Shown here: positions 47,921 to 63,682 of the stretch, in pieces
Numbering within the stretch: position 1 is the stretch's first letter
How the letters are laid out: each line of letters opens with the position of its first letter
Assembly: GCA_002633025.1 (NCBI GenBank)
Contig: NMRB01000206.1
Span: 206,121-270,120, forward strand
Source: Notospermus geniculatus
Taxonomy: Eukaryota > Nemertea > Pilidiophora > Heteronemertea > Lineidae
DNA length: 64,000 bases
Direction of reading: 5' to 3'
Program-made: the position numbers and the translations under genes
The notes under the pieces: generated by a model
Told to the model about the DNA's origin: nothing
Seen by the model: only the letters and a program-made list of their open reading frames with translations
Database searches by the model: none

Positions 47921-49872
47921 CAAAAAACCTGTCACAATGCCGCTATCTTTGCTCCCTTGCCTATCACTGAGTCAATCTCATGATAAAGCAGTTCTTTTGA
48001 TACATCAAATTTACAGCCACGTTTTCCCAGCCGGACTTTGAGGTGATATTTGTTGAATAAACCCCGCATTTACTTTCCAAGAAGCAAACATGAAAATTGA
48101 ATTCCGAGGGCAACTTCGCCCTTGTCTGTTTGCCCAGAGTAGCGCATGTTTCTGTCACTGACTGACGATGGAGATGTACGCTGTGTTTGTCTCCGCAACA
48201 ACCGAGCCCCGGTAAAATAAATATTTGACTAAGGGATCCACGACCCTATCTCTTGGGGGAACACCCATCTCAGAGTTCAAATTATTGAAGTAAATCCTGG
48301 TGGCTGCGGGTTGTTTTTCAAGACTTGGATTATCCCATGTGAGAAAATCGACCAAGAACCCTCTATTAATTAAGCCACTTGATAGGAAACCCGCGCCTTG
48401 ACGTCAGAACTGTGTTTTCAAAATCGCCAGATAATACCGCTCTGCCGGGTCGTTATAAATTCATGAAGTTCAGATCCTCTTTTAAAATCTATTCCCCATA
48501 AATTTTGATCAAAGTGTCACTGGTAAGTAGGCGGAGGGATTACTGCAGGACTGACATCAATCCCGCAGATACCAATTTGAATAGATACGGTTCGTCGTCG
48601 TCTGATTTAATATTTATACACCTCGCCCTCATAAAAATCTTCGGGGGATTTTAATCAGAGGCTAATCTGTATTAATGAGAATAAAATCAGCCCGGTATAT
48701 TAATCTTAATTATCTTACAATTAATTGGGAATAATTTGTGTTTTCACCTGTTGATTGGTAACGAGAGTATAAATCATGGGCGTCTGGTCTAACCAACAGC
48801 AACTTCATGACACACTGTGCTGATGTTGACTGAATTAATGACTGATTTTATGATATGCTAATGAACACGTCTCTACTCTATACCCCTTCTTCCATTTCGA
48901 ACATGTAAAATAAACCCTGAAGTAAGAAATGCCGAGATTTACTCCAAACAAGTCTGGATAATCATTGTTCACTCTCCGTCTGGTTGCTGTCATCCACAAC
49001 CATTGTAGACCATTGGCAGTTTTTCTCTTAAAATGGAGAATGACGGATTTTTAATCCTCAATGGTCTTCTAAATAGGGTTGTGTTGGAAGGGCACAGGTC
49101 TTCGTTTGACCCGGCAGACCTGCAGATTGCCCCTTCCCTTTCTGCAGTGAAGGAGGTTAGGAGAGCCCCCTTCTTCTACAGTAAGTGCAGAAACCTCCTT
49201 GCCGTCTTCCTCGGAAAAGATCGCTGTTGGTCCAGTTTAAACTTGGTGAAGTAAGTTACATTACCAATTGCCATGGGGCTACATCAAGCCATAGGCTCCC
49301 GCAATTTTGCAGGCGAGATAAATATTTAATGTACGTAGGTTTAAACTGGCCTTTTTTCAAATTAAAAGAAACAAGCTAAATAGGTTGCAGTGAAATTGAC
49401 ATTCAAATGTGAAATCGATCCCTACAGCAACTTTTGAATAATTAAACGTCAAAAATACGCAGGGTCTATTTTCTACGCCGCGTGCTATTTGTGGAAACAA
49501 CGGAGTAATCACGGAGTAAGAACGTTATTCACCGAGTTTGAAACAGCGGACTCCCTTGAGCATGATAGAGAAAAATCTTGAATTAGGACGGTTGTGGTCC
49601 TGGGACTCATAAATTGGTTGCTTAAGGAAGTTATCTAACTAGACTGCCCTAAAATGAATGGCCCCAGCTTCTTTATTTCGTGGAAGGAACAAAGAATGCA
49701 GACGAGTTTTAAATGAATTTTGGTGCTTATTAAAATGGGTTTGTCTTATGCGGAATCATACCACGTACATACATGTACTTCACAAGCCAACGAAACAGGT
49801 AACAACATTTTTTTGGAGAGGACCATGCAGCGAATTTTGATATCCTTTTTTGCCATATATCACTTTCATTAA
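47921..49872. other. Intergenic stretch, nothing recognised
   Basis: AT-rich, no recognised gene. The 73-codon ORF at 49033-49254 has no resemblance to a known family and no supporting splice context. Confidence 0.4.
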
Positions 49873-50300
49873 ACTGAAAAACTCTGCTTCGTCAGTATGA
49901 CGAACTTAGGTTCGTTTTTCCATTTATCACCAAACAGGAGCTGTCAGTGAGTTGACCAATAGGTGTCACTACGGCCCAATTCAATGCATATAGCGGACCC
50001 ATTCATTCTTGATCGAGCACCAATCACGTGGATTTTCCTGTGTATTGGTCCGCTAGAACTTTGCTGCCATCTTTTGGCAATACGCGTGGCTGACTGCTCC
50101 TACTGAGTATCTAATTCGTCGAAATGACAAATCCACGGTTCGTCATTTGGACGAACCCTTGTTGTATCTCAAACAATCTCTAACAAGGCTCGTCCAAATG
50201 ACAAACCGTGGATTGTCATTTCGACGAATTTATATATAAGATACTCCGTTTGGTGATAAATGGAAAAAGAACCTAAGTTCGTCATTTTGACGAATCAGTG
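49873..50300. mobile_element. Fold-back element, CACTGAAAAACTC family, copy 2, with nested insertion
   Basis: Same family as 23391-23674 (ACTGAAAAACTCTGCTTCGT ... GACGAATCAGTG). The left arm is interrupted at 49936-50101 by another element. Confidence 0.8.
49936..50101. mobile_element. Nested element, AGGAGC(T)GTCAG ends
   Basis: AGGAGCTGTCAGTGAGTTGA at the left and GGCTGACTGCTCCT at the right. Comparison with 23445 (CCAAACTGAGTATC) shows an AC duplicated at the insertion point. Confidence 0.75.
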
Positions 50301-50849
50301 CCGTTAAGCCCTTCCCCTATTCACAACTGGCTGGCCTTACCAGAGTTCAGAATGTAAAGGCCAATCTTTGAGCCAGGTTCTTGTCCGCTGAAGAGGCACC
50401 AAGAGCAGTGATGTACCAATCGGAGGGCTGTTCTTTTGCCAAGAGGATAGCAGCCATCAAAGGGCGAATGCCTTGGTGATTTGCGGTTCCTGACGCGGAG
50501 CCCTATTTGAGGCCGAGCCAGATAACTACCAGCCCGAGTTAACTACCCAACCGTAATTACCACTGAATATGGTTGCGCTTTTGACGCACAGAATCATACC
50601 AAATTGTGTTTGATTATCTCCTATTGTCTTTCCCCTATGTAATCGAGAGAGGAAACTCTGAAACTTGATGATGAACACCGCGGTACAAAGTTTACCCAGC
50701 AATTATGAAAATCTGGGGATAGCACACAAGGCCATAGAGTTGGTGAAGAAACGGTTACCGGTACCTGAAAGAGACGCTGTGAGATTGCGTTGGTGCGGTA
50801 ATTCAAAGATGTACCAGATAATTAGGCTACATCAGTCGTGCTTTCTTAA

Positions 50850-51285
50850 GGCTTGTCTACACCATCGACATTTTCAAAACATTTCTGCGACAAAACATTT
50901 TGAAAACTGTTTTAGAAATGTTGCGGCTTGTTTTGGGGTTGGTGTGCACTCTTCAACTACAGCCTGTCTACACCATCAACATTTTCAAAACACATTTTCT
51001 AAAAACATTGAGTAGCAACAAATCTGCAACACTCTTGTTTTGGGATTGTTGCACAGTGTGGAGAGAACTTGCAACAGTTCAAAACATTGTTTTGAAAAAG
51101 TTTTAGAAATGCTTTAAAAGAAATGCCATGTGAATTCTTCTGCAAACACGTTCAAAACATGTTTTGAATTGTTGCAAGTCTGTCCACACTGTGCAACAAT
51201 CCCAAAACAAGGGTGTTTTGGTAATGTTGCAGCTGGTGTTTTTGAAATGTTTTGGAAATGTTGATAGAAGTGTCGACAGGCCTTT
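50850..51285. mobile_element. TTAA-flanked fold-back element
   Basis: GGCTTGTCTACACCATCGAC at the left, GTGTCGACAGGCC at the right; arms rich in CATTTTCAAAACATTT. TTAA at 50846-50849 and 51286-51289. The left arm carries an extra inner copy of its own end (CCTGTCTACACCATCAAC, 50963-). Confidence 0.8.
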
Positions 51286-51289
51286 TTAA

Positions 51290-51504
51290 AGGGCCTCTAG
51301 AGGCAGCATTTAGTGCATATTGATATGGTAATACTATCACAGAATTAGTGGCATGAGGATACAACTTGGCATCATTTTTTTAAGTAAAATTTCATCAATG
51401 TCAACATTTGACCCAGAATACATCAGTTCATGGTCACTAGCACCACCTGTTGTATAGTGGTAGTACTGTTAGTAGCCTAATAGCGAGCTGCCTCTAGAGG
51501 CCCT
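51290..51504. mobile_element. Second TTAA-flanked element, sharing a TTAA with its neighbour
   Basis: AGGGCCTCTAGAGGCAGC and GCTGCCTCTAGAGGCCCT are inverted ends; TTAA at 51286-51289 (shared) and 51505-51508. It ends about 210 bp before the first PRDM14 exon found. Confidence 0.8.
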
Positions 51505-51717
51505 TTAAGGTGCACGAACGACAGCACATGTATCATTTCTATCGAATTCAGGAAACGGTGCAGATTCTATGCCAACAGTTCCGTGCACTGGCAGCTGATC
51601 CTCTGCGAAAAGACAGTTCCTGCAAGAACATAGAAAAAGAACCCTCTCGAGGCTCCAAGAAGCTTCATATACTTGCCTCAGATCATAACAAGATATGTTT
51701 TCACTCTGTCTTTTCAG

Positions 51718-55298
<3,581 letters not shown>

Positions 55299-55732
55299 GG
55301 CATTTTGAATACGATAAATTCAGTTTTGGCATAAAGTCTGCGCTCTAGTTTGGCAAAATACATGTCCCCCCACCTATGATACGATTGCCAAAGAGGGCTG
55401 GCTATCCCCGGGTGGCTATCATCGATGAATGCAAACTATAAGTACGTAAAGACGAAACTGTATATTGTTTTAGTGATATATTACGAAATATGATCTTTAT
55501 TGAAAAATTATAGTACTTCATTCGTAGTGAACAAAAAGTCCCGACAGCACATATTCCGTCAACAAGCAACCTATTGGAATCTACTGAGCGAAATGGCAAG
55601 GCCAATGGCACATTTTGTAGGGAAAGAGCCTTGTGAAATAATTATTACACTGATAACTAAAACAATCTGTGATTCAGAATACGGAGTCTACCTTACACTT
55701 TTTTGGTATACATATTGTTGAAGACCTACTGA

Positions 55733-56148
55733 CCCGCCCCCCCCCTCAGGGGTCAACCATACCGCATGCTCGTTCCAATTTTCGCGGGAAAAGGGGTCAT
55801 TTTCGGCAGCACTGTTCGGGAAAATTCCCGAAAAACCACTTCAAACAGGGGTACTTTCAATGACTTTCCTCCCGAAAAATTCTTTAAAAGGGGGCAAACG
55901 GTTCTCTTCCGAAATAAACAACAAAAGGGGTATGAACGTCCTATTCTCAATGAAAAAGCTTGTAAAAAAGGGGTGAAAATCCCTTGTTTCCGTCAAAATT
56001 AGGTGGTCTAAAAATGGATGAAAAAAGCCCGCAGAATGGGGTGAAAATTTGCCTTGGTTCCATTAGGGGGTCATTTTCAAACTCAGGAACAAGCATATGT
56101 GTACCCTAAAATTAAGGAGGGGGGGGGGGGTGGCGGGCCTAGTGAGAC
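55733..56148. repeat. C-run/G-run bounded segment between PRDM14 and ALDH
   Basis: Begins GACCCGCCCCCCCCC and ends GGGGGGGGGTGGCGGGCC, with repeated AAAAGGGGT motifs between. Possibly a TIR element; the homopolymers make its ends uncertain. Confidence 0.45.
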
Positions 56149-56396
56149 CTATTGTTGGGCCTACTGATTGACACAATAACACGTTAGAATGTTGATACGT
56201 AATTATGAAAGAATTGCAGGTGATGTCTTTAATTGCTGGTGCAATAGTCTAAGGTTAGAAGGAACTCGTATACGAAAACGAAACTGACGAAGGGAAGAAA
56301 AATCTGGTACGTTCTGATGATCGGCAGCTATCCTTCTATTCCTTTTCGCAACTTCCAACGTTTTCTAACCCTATGACTGCAAGTGGTAATTGTGAT

Positions 56397-59300
56397 TTAT
56401 GAGTTCTTCTCAGGGATCTTGATGGTGACCTGCAGTGGAATTCACGAGAAAAACATTAAAATGATTTTTAGCAGTTTATTATGGAAATAACCTGATATGA
56501 CATGTGTTGACTCGAGGCGCAGCAACCATGAGCTCTACAACAAAACAATATTGTCCTAAATAAACGGTACATACCGTCTTGACCTCTGTGTATGCTTCCA
56601 GGGCATATTCACCAAGCTCGCGCCCGTTGCCTGACATCTTGTACCCACCGAAGGGGGCGCCTGCATCGAATACATCGTAGCAGTTCACCCTGAAATTGGT
56701 CCGCAAAAAACCTTATACGCGACACTCGACCACACACAAAGGTAAAATGTCAAGAATATGGAGATGATGAAGACGAGGCGGACTTCCTTGGGAAAACCTA
56801 GTCTCACGCAGCAAGACCCTTGGTCTCCCCACCGGGGTCTGGCTGCAACGTCTAAAACTTGTGTGATGCTGCTTGCGCACGGCTGGCGTCAGTCACGTGA
56901 TCTTGCAGTGACACCCCTCCCCGTCAAAGAAAATATGGCCAATCAGCATGGTTGTAACATCTGGATTCAGCGACCAATCAGCGTTGATAAGCTTGGTCGG
57001 TATTCTCATAACAAAATTTGGCAACGTTGGTCTCAGTCTCTGTAATGCGCAGTTCGCGCCTGCGTATACAGAGGCCGAGTGCCTCAGTCTACGGAAAACC
57101 TACGTTTTTAACCAATGTGACATTCGATATCGTAGGATCACCTAACACTCTTCAAACTTATCAGTGAGGTGGAAAGCTTGACATGAATCACATAAAAAAG
57201 ATCCAGAGGCTTACCAAACTGTCCCAGCCCGAAGGCTATTGCTCATATAAAGGGCTCTTTCAAGATCCTTGGTGAAGACAGACGCAGCCAGGCCATACTC
57301 TGTGTCATGTGCCCGCCTGATCACCTCGTCCGTGTCCTTGAATTTCATTATCTGCATCACGGGTCCGAAGATCTGGAAAAGGATATGCCGTCTCGTTTAC
57401 AGTCTTCACAACACGCCACTTCGAGATTTTGTAGTAGTATACTACATGTAGTGTCCCACTGGCGAATTTTAGCCTGCGACAAAGGACGAGGGAATGAAAA
57501 AATCGTAGCTTCTCGTAACAGTTCTTAGACTGTCGTCTATGTTCGCAGTGATTCTCTGGCTCGCAGAAAAATTTTCAAAAAGTTGAAAATTTGTCCGCGA
57601 CAAAATTTTAGTCGAAGTCAGTTGAAGTTATATCGTATATAGTCGCACTCACGTCGTACAGGATCGTACATGTAGGTCTTGGTTATGGAAGAATAACCTC
57701 AACTATCTACGACAGTCTGCGACTATAGCTACGAGTAATGTGCGAAGAAAGTACGAGCATATACAACTGTACGAGTATCTACGACCACCACGACTAACTT
57801 CGCTAAGGCCTGCGAGTGTTCGACCAATCAGCGACCAGTTGACAACTCGGCAAGCTTCGTCACAGTGTTCGACAAGGTACGATACCTACGGATTGGGGAG
57901 GCCAACGTGCAATTGGCTACGAAGCTCGCGACCGATCAACGACTGTGTACGTTCGAATTTCGCCTATCCGAAACACTACGAATGCAACATATCGCAGCTT
58001 CTCGAGGGAATATCGCAGACTTCAGATTCGCCCCTTGTGGTGGGCAAAACTCGCCAGTGGGACACTACCAAGATACGATTTCCAGTCCAGTCGCAATCAT
58101 GATGACGATGATGGTGATTCATAACGGTAACAAGAAAGAACAGTCGGGCAACATCAAGGAAAGGCATAACCACATTCACGTCTAAACTCACCTCTTCCTT
58201 CGCAATTCTCATGTTGTCCTGGACATCAGTGAACACAGTTGGTTGAATAAAGTAACCTTTGTCTCCATGTCTGTTGCCTCCAGCACAAAGCTTGGCACCT
58301 TCCTTCTTCCCACTGTCGATCAATTCCATGATCTTGCCGAATTGTTCTTGATCGATCTGCAAGTTTTTCCAAATGGTGATGACCAATTTCTCATAAGCGA
58401 GCTAATGAACTTTTTGCTATGTCTGAAGGTACCACGATAAGAAACACTATTCCGGCAGCAGTATTTATGGGCCCCATACATACGTGTACAACTTTAATAT
58501 AAGGGGTTCTCGCTCCCAAACGTCATCACCACTGTAGGGAGAGTGAGCGTAAAAACCCCCTGAAAACCTCAGTATAGTGCTTGCTGACGACAAACCTGTG
58601 TAAAAGTACATGACTGTGTCTTACAATGCAGCCGAGGTTCGTGACTCGGAATGGAAGAGATGACCCCAAGTATGAACAAGCCAAAAAACACACCGTAAGA
58701 AAGTTGACTGTCGAAAGAAATCAACGTTGCATGGCAGACTACTAAGTTGGCTGTAATAAATTCCCGTAAGCCGTGTTTCCACGAGGCGTTTGCGGGCGCG
58801 GGTGGAAAAATCGATCCAACCTATTTCCCTTTAGCTATTTCACTCGCACGCGCGCCCGCAAACGCCTCGTGGAAACACGGTCGTATATACCTGCGGGCCT
58901 TGTTCGTTTTTGGAGTCAAATGGGTCGCCAACCGTCCTTGCCTTAGCCCTCTCAACACTTCTCTCAACAAATTCATCATAGACCGATTCCTCCACAAATG
59001 TCCTGGTTCCTGCACAGCAACACTGGCCTTGGTTGAAGAAGAGGGCGAAATGGCTTTGCTCCACGGCATGATCCACTGAATAAATGCACATAAAACAATG
59101 TGGTCATTGTAGGCCTAATGCATTTTTTGTTCAGGTACATGTACTACATGCACACGTGTAATACAGACAATGAGTAAGATTGCATGCAGGTCACCGGTGA
59201 AAAAACATTCAACTTCCGTGCGACTTTAAATATTTACTCACTACATATTTAAGATAACACTGTTTGCCTCTCGACAACAATGTGAAGTGATTGCAAGCTG

Positions 59301-62300
59301 TTTTGTTATCAAATATCTTCAAAATAGACAAGTTGTATCATCATTGGAACCATATTTCAAAAATGTTATTCAGGGCGTTGGCTTCGAAAAAACAACACGG
59401 CGCGATTTCCGATATCAGTAGAACCACTCACTGTCTGCATCCTTCAAGATGATATTGGGGCTCTTTCCGCCAAGTTCCAATGTCACCCTTTTCAAGTTAC
59501 TCTGGCCTGCCATTTGATGTACCAACTGTCCAACCTATTGAAGAGGAATACAGAAAAGAGTGACGATATCATTAATTTGAAGTATCTGATGAATCCCTTC
59601 AACCAGAGCAATTGGTGCCAACAGCTCTGCTACAAGCTACAAAGTCCAGTGATTCAAAAAAACGTGCTATACATGTACTTGATTCAATACGATACTCACA
59701 GAAGTAGACCCCGTGAAAGCAAGCTTGTCAACATCCATATGCGAGGCGAGAGCAGCGCCAGCAGTTGGACCATATCCTGGCAAGACATTTATAACACCGG
59801 GTGGAAAACCCGCCTGTAACGATAACATTTCAAGGTACAGATTTCATAATCTATACGTATGTACATGTACATCAGGGGCGGATCAACGATTTCGGAAAAG
59901 AGGAGGTGCACTGTGCTAGAAACATTGAAATCTGCGGTGAATTTCAATGATTTGCTCCAAATTTAAGAATTGCACGGTCAATTTTACAGATTTGTTGGCC
60001 GAAAGGGGGGTGGGGGGGGGCCGAGGGCGCCCCCGGATCCGCGCCTGTACATGTACATGTACATTATGTCTATCAAAAATAGATAAGCGAGCGAGCATAT
60101 CTATTTTGAAGAATCACACAATACTTAACTGATTGACGGTTCGGTACTTTGAAAAATTGTCCTACATGTTTTATTCATGGGGCGATGTACCAGGAACGAA
60201 CTCGATAAGGAATACATGCAGAAGATATGAACTGAGACGTATTCAATCAAAAAAAAGCAGAGAAATAATGGCGTACTCGAAATGTTTGTCTTCAACTTAC
60301 AGATAAACCCGTAAATTATTGAATTTCAACGGTTACCGAAAAAAACACATTTGCAGCAAAAACAGATAAATGAGACGTAAATGAAGGGCGCGGTTTCCCC
60401 AGTCATGTAACTGGTCTGAAGTGCAACTCACCTCAACTGCAAGTTGTGCAATATATGAGGCTGTCAACGGCGTCTGCTCGGCCGTTTTTATCACCACCGT
60501 GTTGCCAAGAGCAAGAGCTGGTCCCCATTTCCACGCCACCATCAATAAAGGGAAGTTCCACGGAGTTATTTGACCGACAACACCAACTGGTTCATGTCTT
60601 GTGTAACAGAAGAAGTCCCCGCCGATTGGGATGGTTTTGCCATGGTTTTTGTCAGCCCAGCCTGCGTAGTATCTGAAGGCCAGATAAAGTGTTTGCAAAT
60701 AACGTAAATTGTCCCATCTTCATTATTCACCACATAATGGGTGACGAATATTAAGCACTAATGAAAACAAGGTACACAAGTTTTCAGTTTTTTTTCAATT
60801 TCGAAAATATAAATCAAAAACCGTCGTCAGGTTTCGATGACTGGTTCCCAAATATCTATCGGGAACGGGGCTCATTATGAAAGTGTACCCGTTTGTAGTC
60901 ATCCAGCAGGCCTACATGGCTATCATAGATCAATATACACACATTGTTTTCTTTGACATAAGAATAGATAATCATATCCTGGTAAAAGAACTGGTATACA
61001 ATGTACAAGTAGTACAATATGTCGATGTATGTGCGCATAACATTAAGGTGAGTCAATTTGTCACAGATGGTACTAGTACACTTCGATAATCAGGTCAATA
61101 CCTCAATAAAAGTGGTGATAATTACCGCTTGTGGCGAGTCTCAAAACGACAGTTGTACTGTTCACTATAATTATGGACATATTTAATCTGACATATGTGA
61201 CCCTCCACTACAAAACCGGTGTAAAGTCGCATGGAAAATGAGGCCTGAACGTACCGACATGACACCAGGAGAAGAGGACCGAAGTAGAATCGTTGAGACT
61301 TCACAACAGACACGCAGACAACACTGAAATCGACAAATACATTGGTCCGAACATGCCAACCTCAGACTCAGTCTGATGACTGGTTTTGTGGTGGAGGGTA
61401 ACATTTGTCAATTTCAGTGTTGTCTGTCTAATTGTAAGATCTGAGTGATCCTGTTTCTATCTTTATGTCCTGGTGTCATGTCGGTACGTTTAGGCTCATT
61501 TTCCGTGCGACTTGTTTTGTGGCGGAGGGCCACATATGACATGCAGGTTGTGTTAGACGACAGCCTACAGGCCTAGTGCTGAGGGAATAGGTTTCTCACC
61601 TGAAACACTTAACAACTAGGGCTACATCAGCAGCCAGGGCAACGTGATAAGGCTTCCCATTATCAACGGTCTCCAGTGCCTAAAGGAAGAAAAAATCAGT
61701 TACTTGGGGTAATGTAATTTTTATACGACATCATCAAATGTCAAAATTAACATTTTGACACAATTGACAAATAAGGGAGTCAGAAATGAAAGTGAAAAAT
61801 AAGAAGTGGGAAAGTTCGGAATTTTTTGCGAATTTTTCAAATTCTTAAATTGGGATAGAATGCTTTCCCATTTTGAGAAGTTTTCTTAAAATGACATGAC
61901 ATTTATTTGTCTGATTTTTCGGGCAATATTTCTCAAAATGGGGAAAAAATTCACCCCAATTTGAGAAAACGAAAAATTCGCAAAAAAATTCCACAATTTC
62001 CCACTTCNGGGGTTTTTCTAATGAGGAATTACATAATTATGATATTTCCAAATTTCCAAAAGTTTGATGCAGAAATATGACCAAGGTTATATACTTTCAT
62101 GTGGTACAAACCGTGTTAAAATTGGCCCAGTAGTATTTGAAATATTCAAGGTAGTAGGTGTAGATAAACTAATGTCAATGACTGTACATCCAAGTTTCAA
62201 CTTTTTTTGTCGATTGGCGGGCTAAACTGGGGTCTGTAGTTTAGGCCTACCTATTCAATAGGTCATATGAATAAAGACTAGCACTAAAATGCTTTTACTT

Positions 62301-63682
62301 CAGATTTGTACAGCATTGCCTAGTGCATTCGTATTGCAAATTTCAAGTAAAAGCATTTACTAGTCTTTATTCATATGACCCAATGAGAACTTGAGGATAG
62401 GCACACAGGTAAAAGGCCAATGCCCGCCTGATGAATGACAGGCATGTCGTTGATTCTGAATGCATGCATGCTGTTGGTCGAAAATGGCAAGTTTCGCGAC
62501 ACAAAGTCGTCACTGACCCGAAGAATTTCTTGACCAGAAGAATACCTCGGTGCGGGTGCGAACCTTGAGCAACATTAGGAAATGCCAAGAAATACAATAG
62601 TACACAACGGACCTGCAGTTCATTTTACCAGAATACAATGTAGCCTATAGAAATGGTATTTGAACCAGTCCTGACGACCTGCATTCTACCTGCTTTGCAG
62701 GCAATAGAACCCCTCACTATGGGCGTTTATTTCCGCAGAGATGTACGAACCTACAGCCATTGTGGGAAGACGGTTTTATTGACGAGGATTCCATATTCGG
62801 GATGCCACTGGGTATGGATTACCTACCTTGTCGCACTCCGCTATATCTGCTATCTTATCTTCAGTTGCCGGATTGATGGTGGGAAAAGTCTTGCCGCTGA
62901 CGGAGTCCACCCATTCATTGTTAATGAAGGCCTGAATTAAAAATGCTAATGTGAATAATCTAGGCCTAGATTTTGTATGGAATGGATGTCCATCGGCAGT
63001 CAAGAATCATAGCATCGGCCTACAATATTTTTCATTGCTTGACAACGCAGTTCAGAGCCCATGAGTTAGTATGGCGGCTTGGCCGATACGGTAATATTTT
63101 TTTACAAAAGCCTTAGGCCGATAACCTTAAAAGAGAGTTGAAAAATACAAGATCCTTGCCAAAGGCCCCGACAAGATTTGCCAACTTTTAAAGTTATATT
63201 GCGGAAGCTTGTGAATAAGGTCCCAGGTAGGTCGGTCATTCCGTGCAACTGCGCATAACGCCAGGCAAGCAAGGCTACGCCCGGAGGCGACGCACGCATT
63301 GGACCATTGGTTTTGTCCTATGTACATGTAGAAATGACACAATGTTGGTATTCATTGCTACCTAATTTTCGGTAGGCCTCCGCGTATGTACTACCGTTTG
63401 TAGGCCTACAGTACGTAATCTAAATCACGCACGGTACATAGATCTAGGCCTAATACATTTCACACCACCAACAGTAGCCTAGTGCTCTTGGCCTCTAACA
63501 ATACGTGTGAGTGGTAAGCAAACATGATGGCTTTCAGTCACCCGAATGAAAACAACACTTACCTTCGTATATTTCACCGGAGGATCCCTCTGGGGTTCGG
63601 CAGCAGCAGCGGCAGAGAGGCAAGCAACTTGTTTCCTCAAAAGAGGCACCAATGGTGCACGAAAGAGCCGAGAGAGCGACAT
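56397..63682 (-). CDS. ALDH2: Mitochondrial aldehyde dehydrogenase, ALDH2/ALDH1B1 type (one exon lost in gap)
   Basis: NAD+-dependent oxidation of aldehydes to carboxylic acids in the mitochondrial matrix. Exons 5'->3': 63682-63563, 62931-62827, [missing], 61679-61600, 60672-60432, 59813-59700, 59534-59432, 59075-58891, 58356-58192, 57372-57215, 56689-56575, 56429-56397. The first 30 or so residues ([17 protein letters not shown] then AAAAA) look like a mitochondrial targeting peptide. Catalytic features present: TPWNFPLLM (Asn of the oxyanion hole), [13 protein letters not shown] (cofactor Lys), the FTGST Rossmann turn, [11 protein letters not shown] (general-base Glu), NQGQCCCAG (catalytic Cys inside the CCC typical of ALDH2), EEIFGPVMQ, and the C-terminal YTEVKT. 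The visible exons encode 472 residues; family members have about 517. The missing ~47 residues correspond to human exon 3 and should lie between 61679 and 62827, where an N sits at 62008. Both flanking junctions are phase 0, so a predictor could silently skip the exon. Convergent with PRDM14. Confidence 0.95.
57449..58067. mobile_element. 619-bp TIR element in ALDH intron
   Basis: TAGTGTCCCACTGGCGAATT at the left and CTCGCCAGTGGGACACTA at the right. The interior is rich in TACGAC/GTCGTA and gives only shadow ORFs. Confidence 0.8.
58767..58882. mobile_element. Fold-back element abutting an ALDH splice donor
   Basis: TAAGCCGTGTTTCCACGAGG ... CCTCGTGGAAACACGG, with inner CGTTTGCGGGCGCG/CGCGCCCGCAAACG. 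Its right edge is about eight bases from the exon border at 58891. Confidence 0.8.
59873..60047. mobile_element. CAGGGGCGGATC element, copy 3
   Basis: CAGGGGCGGATCAACG ... CCCCCGGATCCGCGCCTG in an ALDH intron; interior TTTCAATGATTTGCTCCAAA matches 20164-20310 inverted. Confidence 0.7.
61193..61538. mobile_element. TIR element in ALDH intron
   Basis: ATATGTGACCCTCCACTACA at the left and GTGGCGGAGGGCCACATATG at the right; inner ACGTACCGACATGACACCAG and its complement pair as well. Confidence 0.75.
61775..62007. mobile_element. Fold-back element, GGGAGTAAGAA family, truncated by N
   Basis: GGGAGTCAGAAATGAAAGTG ... TTTCCCACTTC then N. By comparison with 53171-53424 the last 25-30 bases are missing. 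Confidence 0.8.
62008..62008. other. Single-N gap inside the ALDH gene
   Basis: Lone N that truncates a fold-back element (CCCACTTCN), whose other copy at 53171-53424 is complete. ALDH exon 3 is expected in this intron and is not visible. Confidence 0.85.
62260..62382. mobile_element. Fold-back element, GGTCATATGAATAAAGACTA family
   Basis: GGTCATATGAATAAAGACTA ... TAGTCTTTATTCATATGACC; intact copy of the family seen damaged at 43920-44034. Confidence 0.8.

Noticed and set aside
50665-51015. 116-codon ORF upstream of PRDM14 as a possible first exon
   Set aside because: Much of it lies in a TTAA-flanked transposon and no donor of the needed phase could be identified with confidence.
57740-58185. 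120- and 106-codon plus-strand ORFs in the ALDH intron
   Set aside because: They lie mostly inside the 619-bp TIR element and show low-complexity TACGAC-derived residues.
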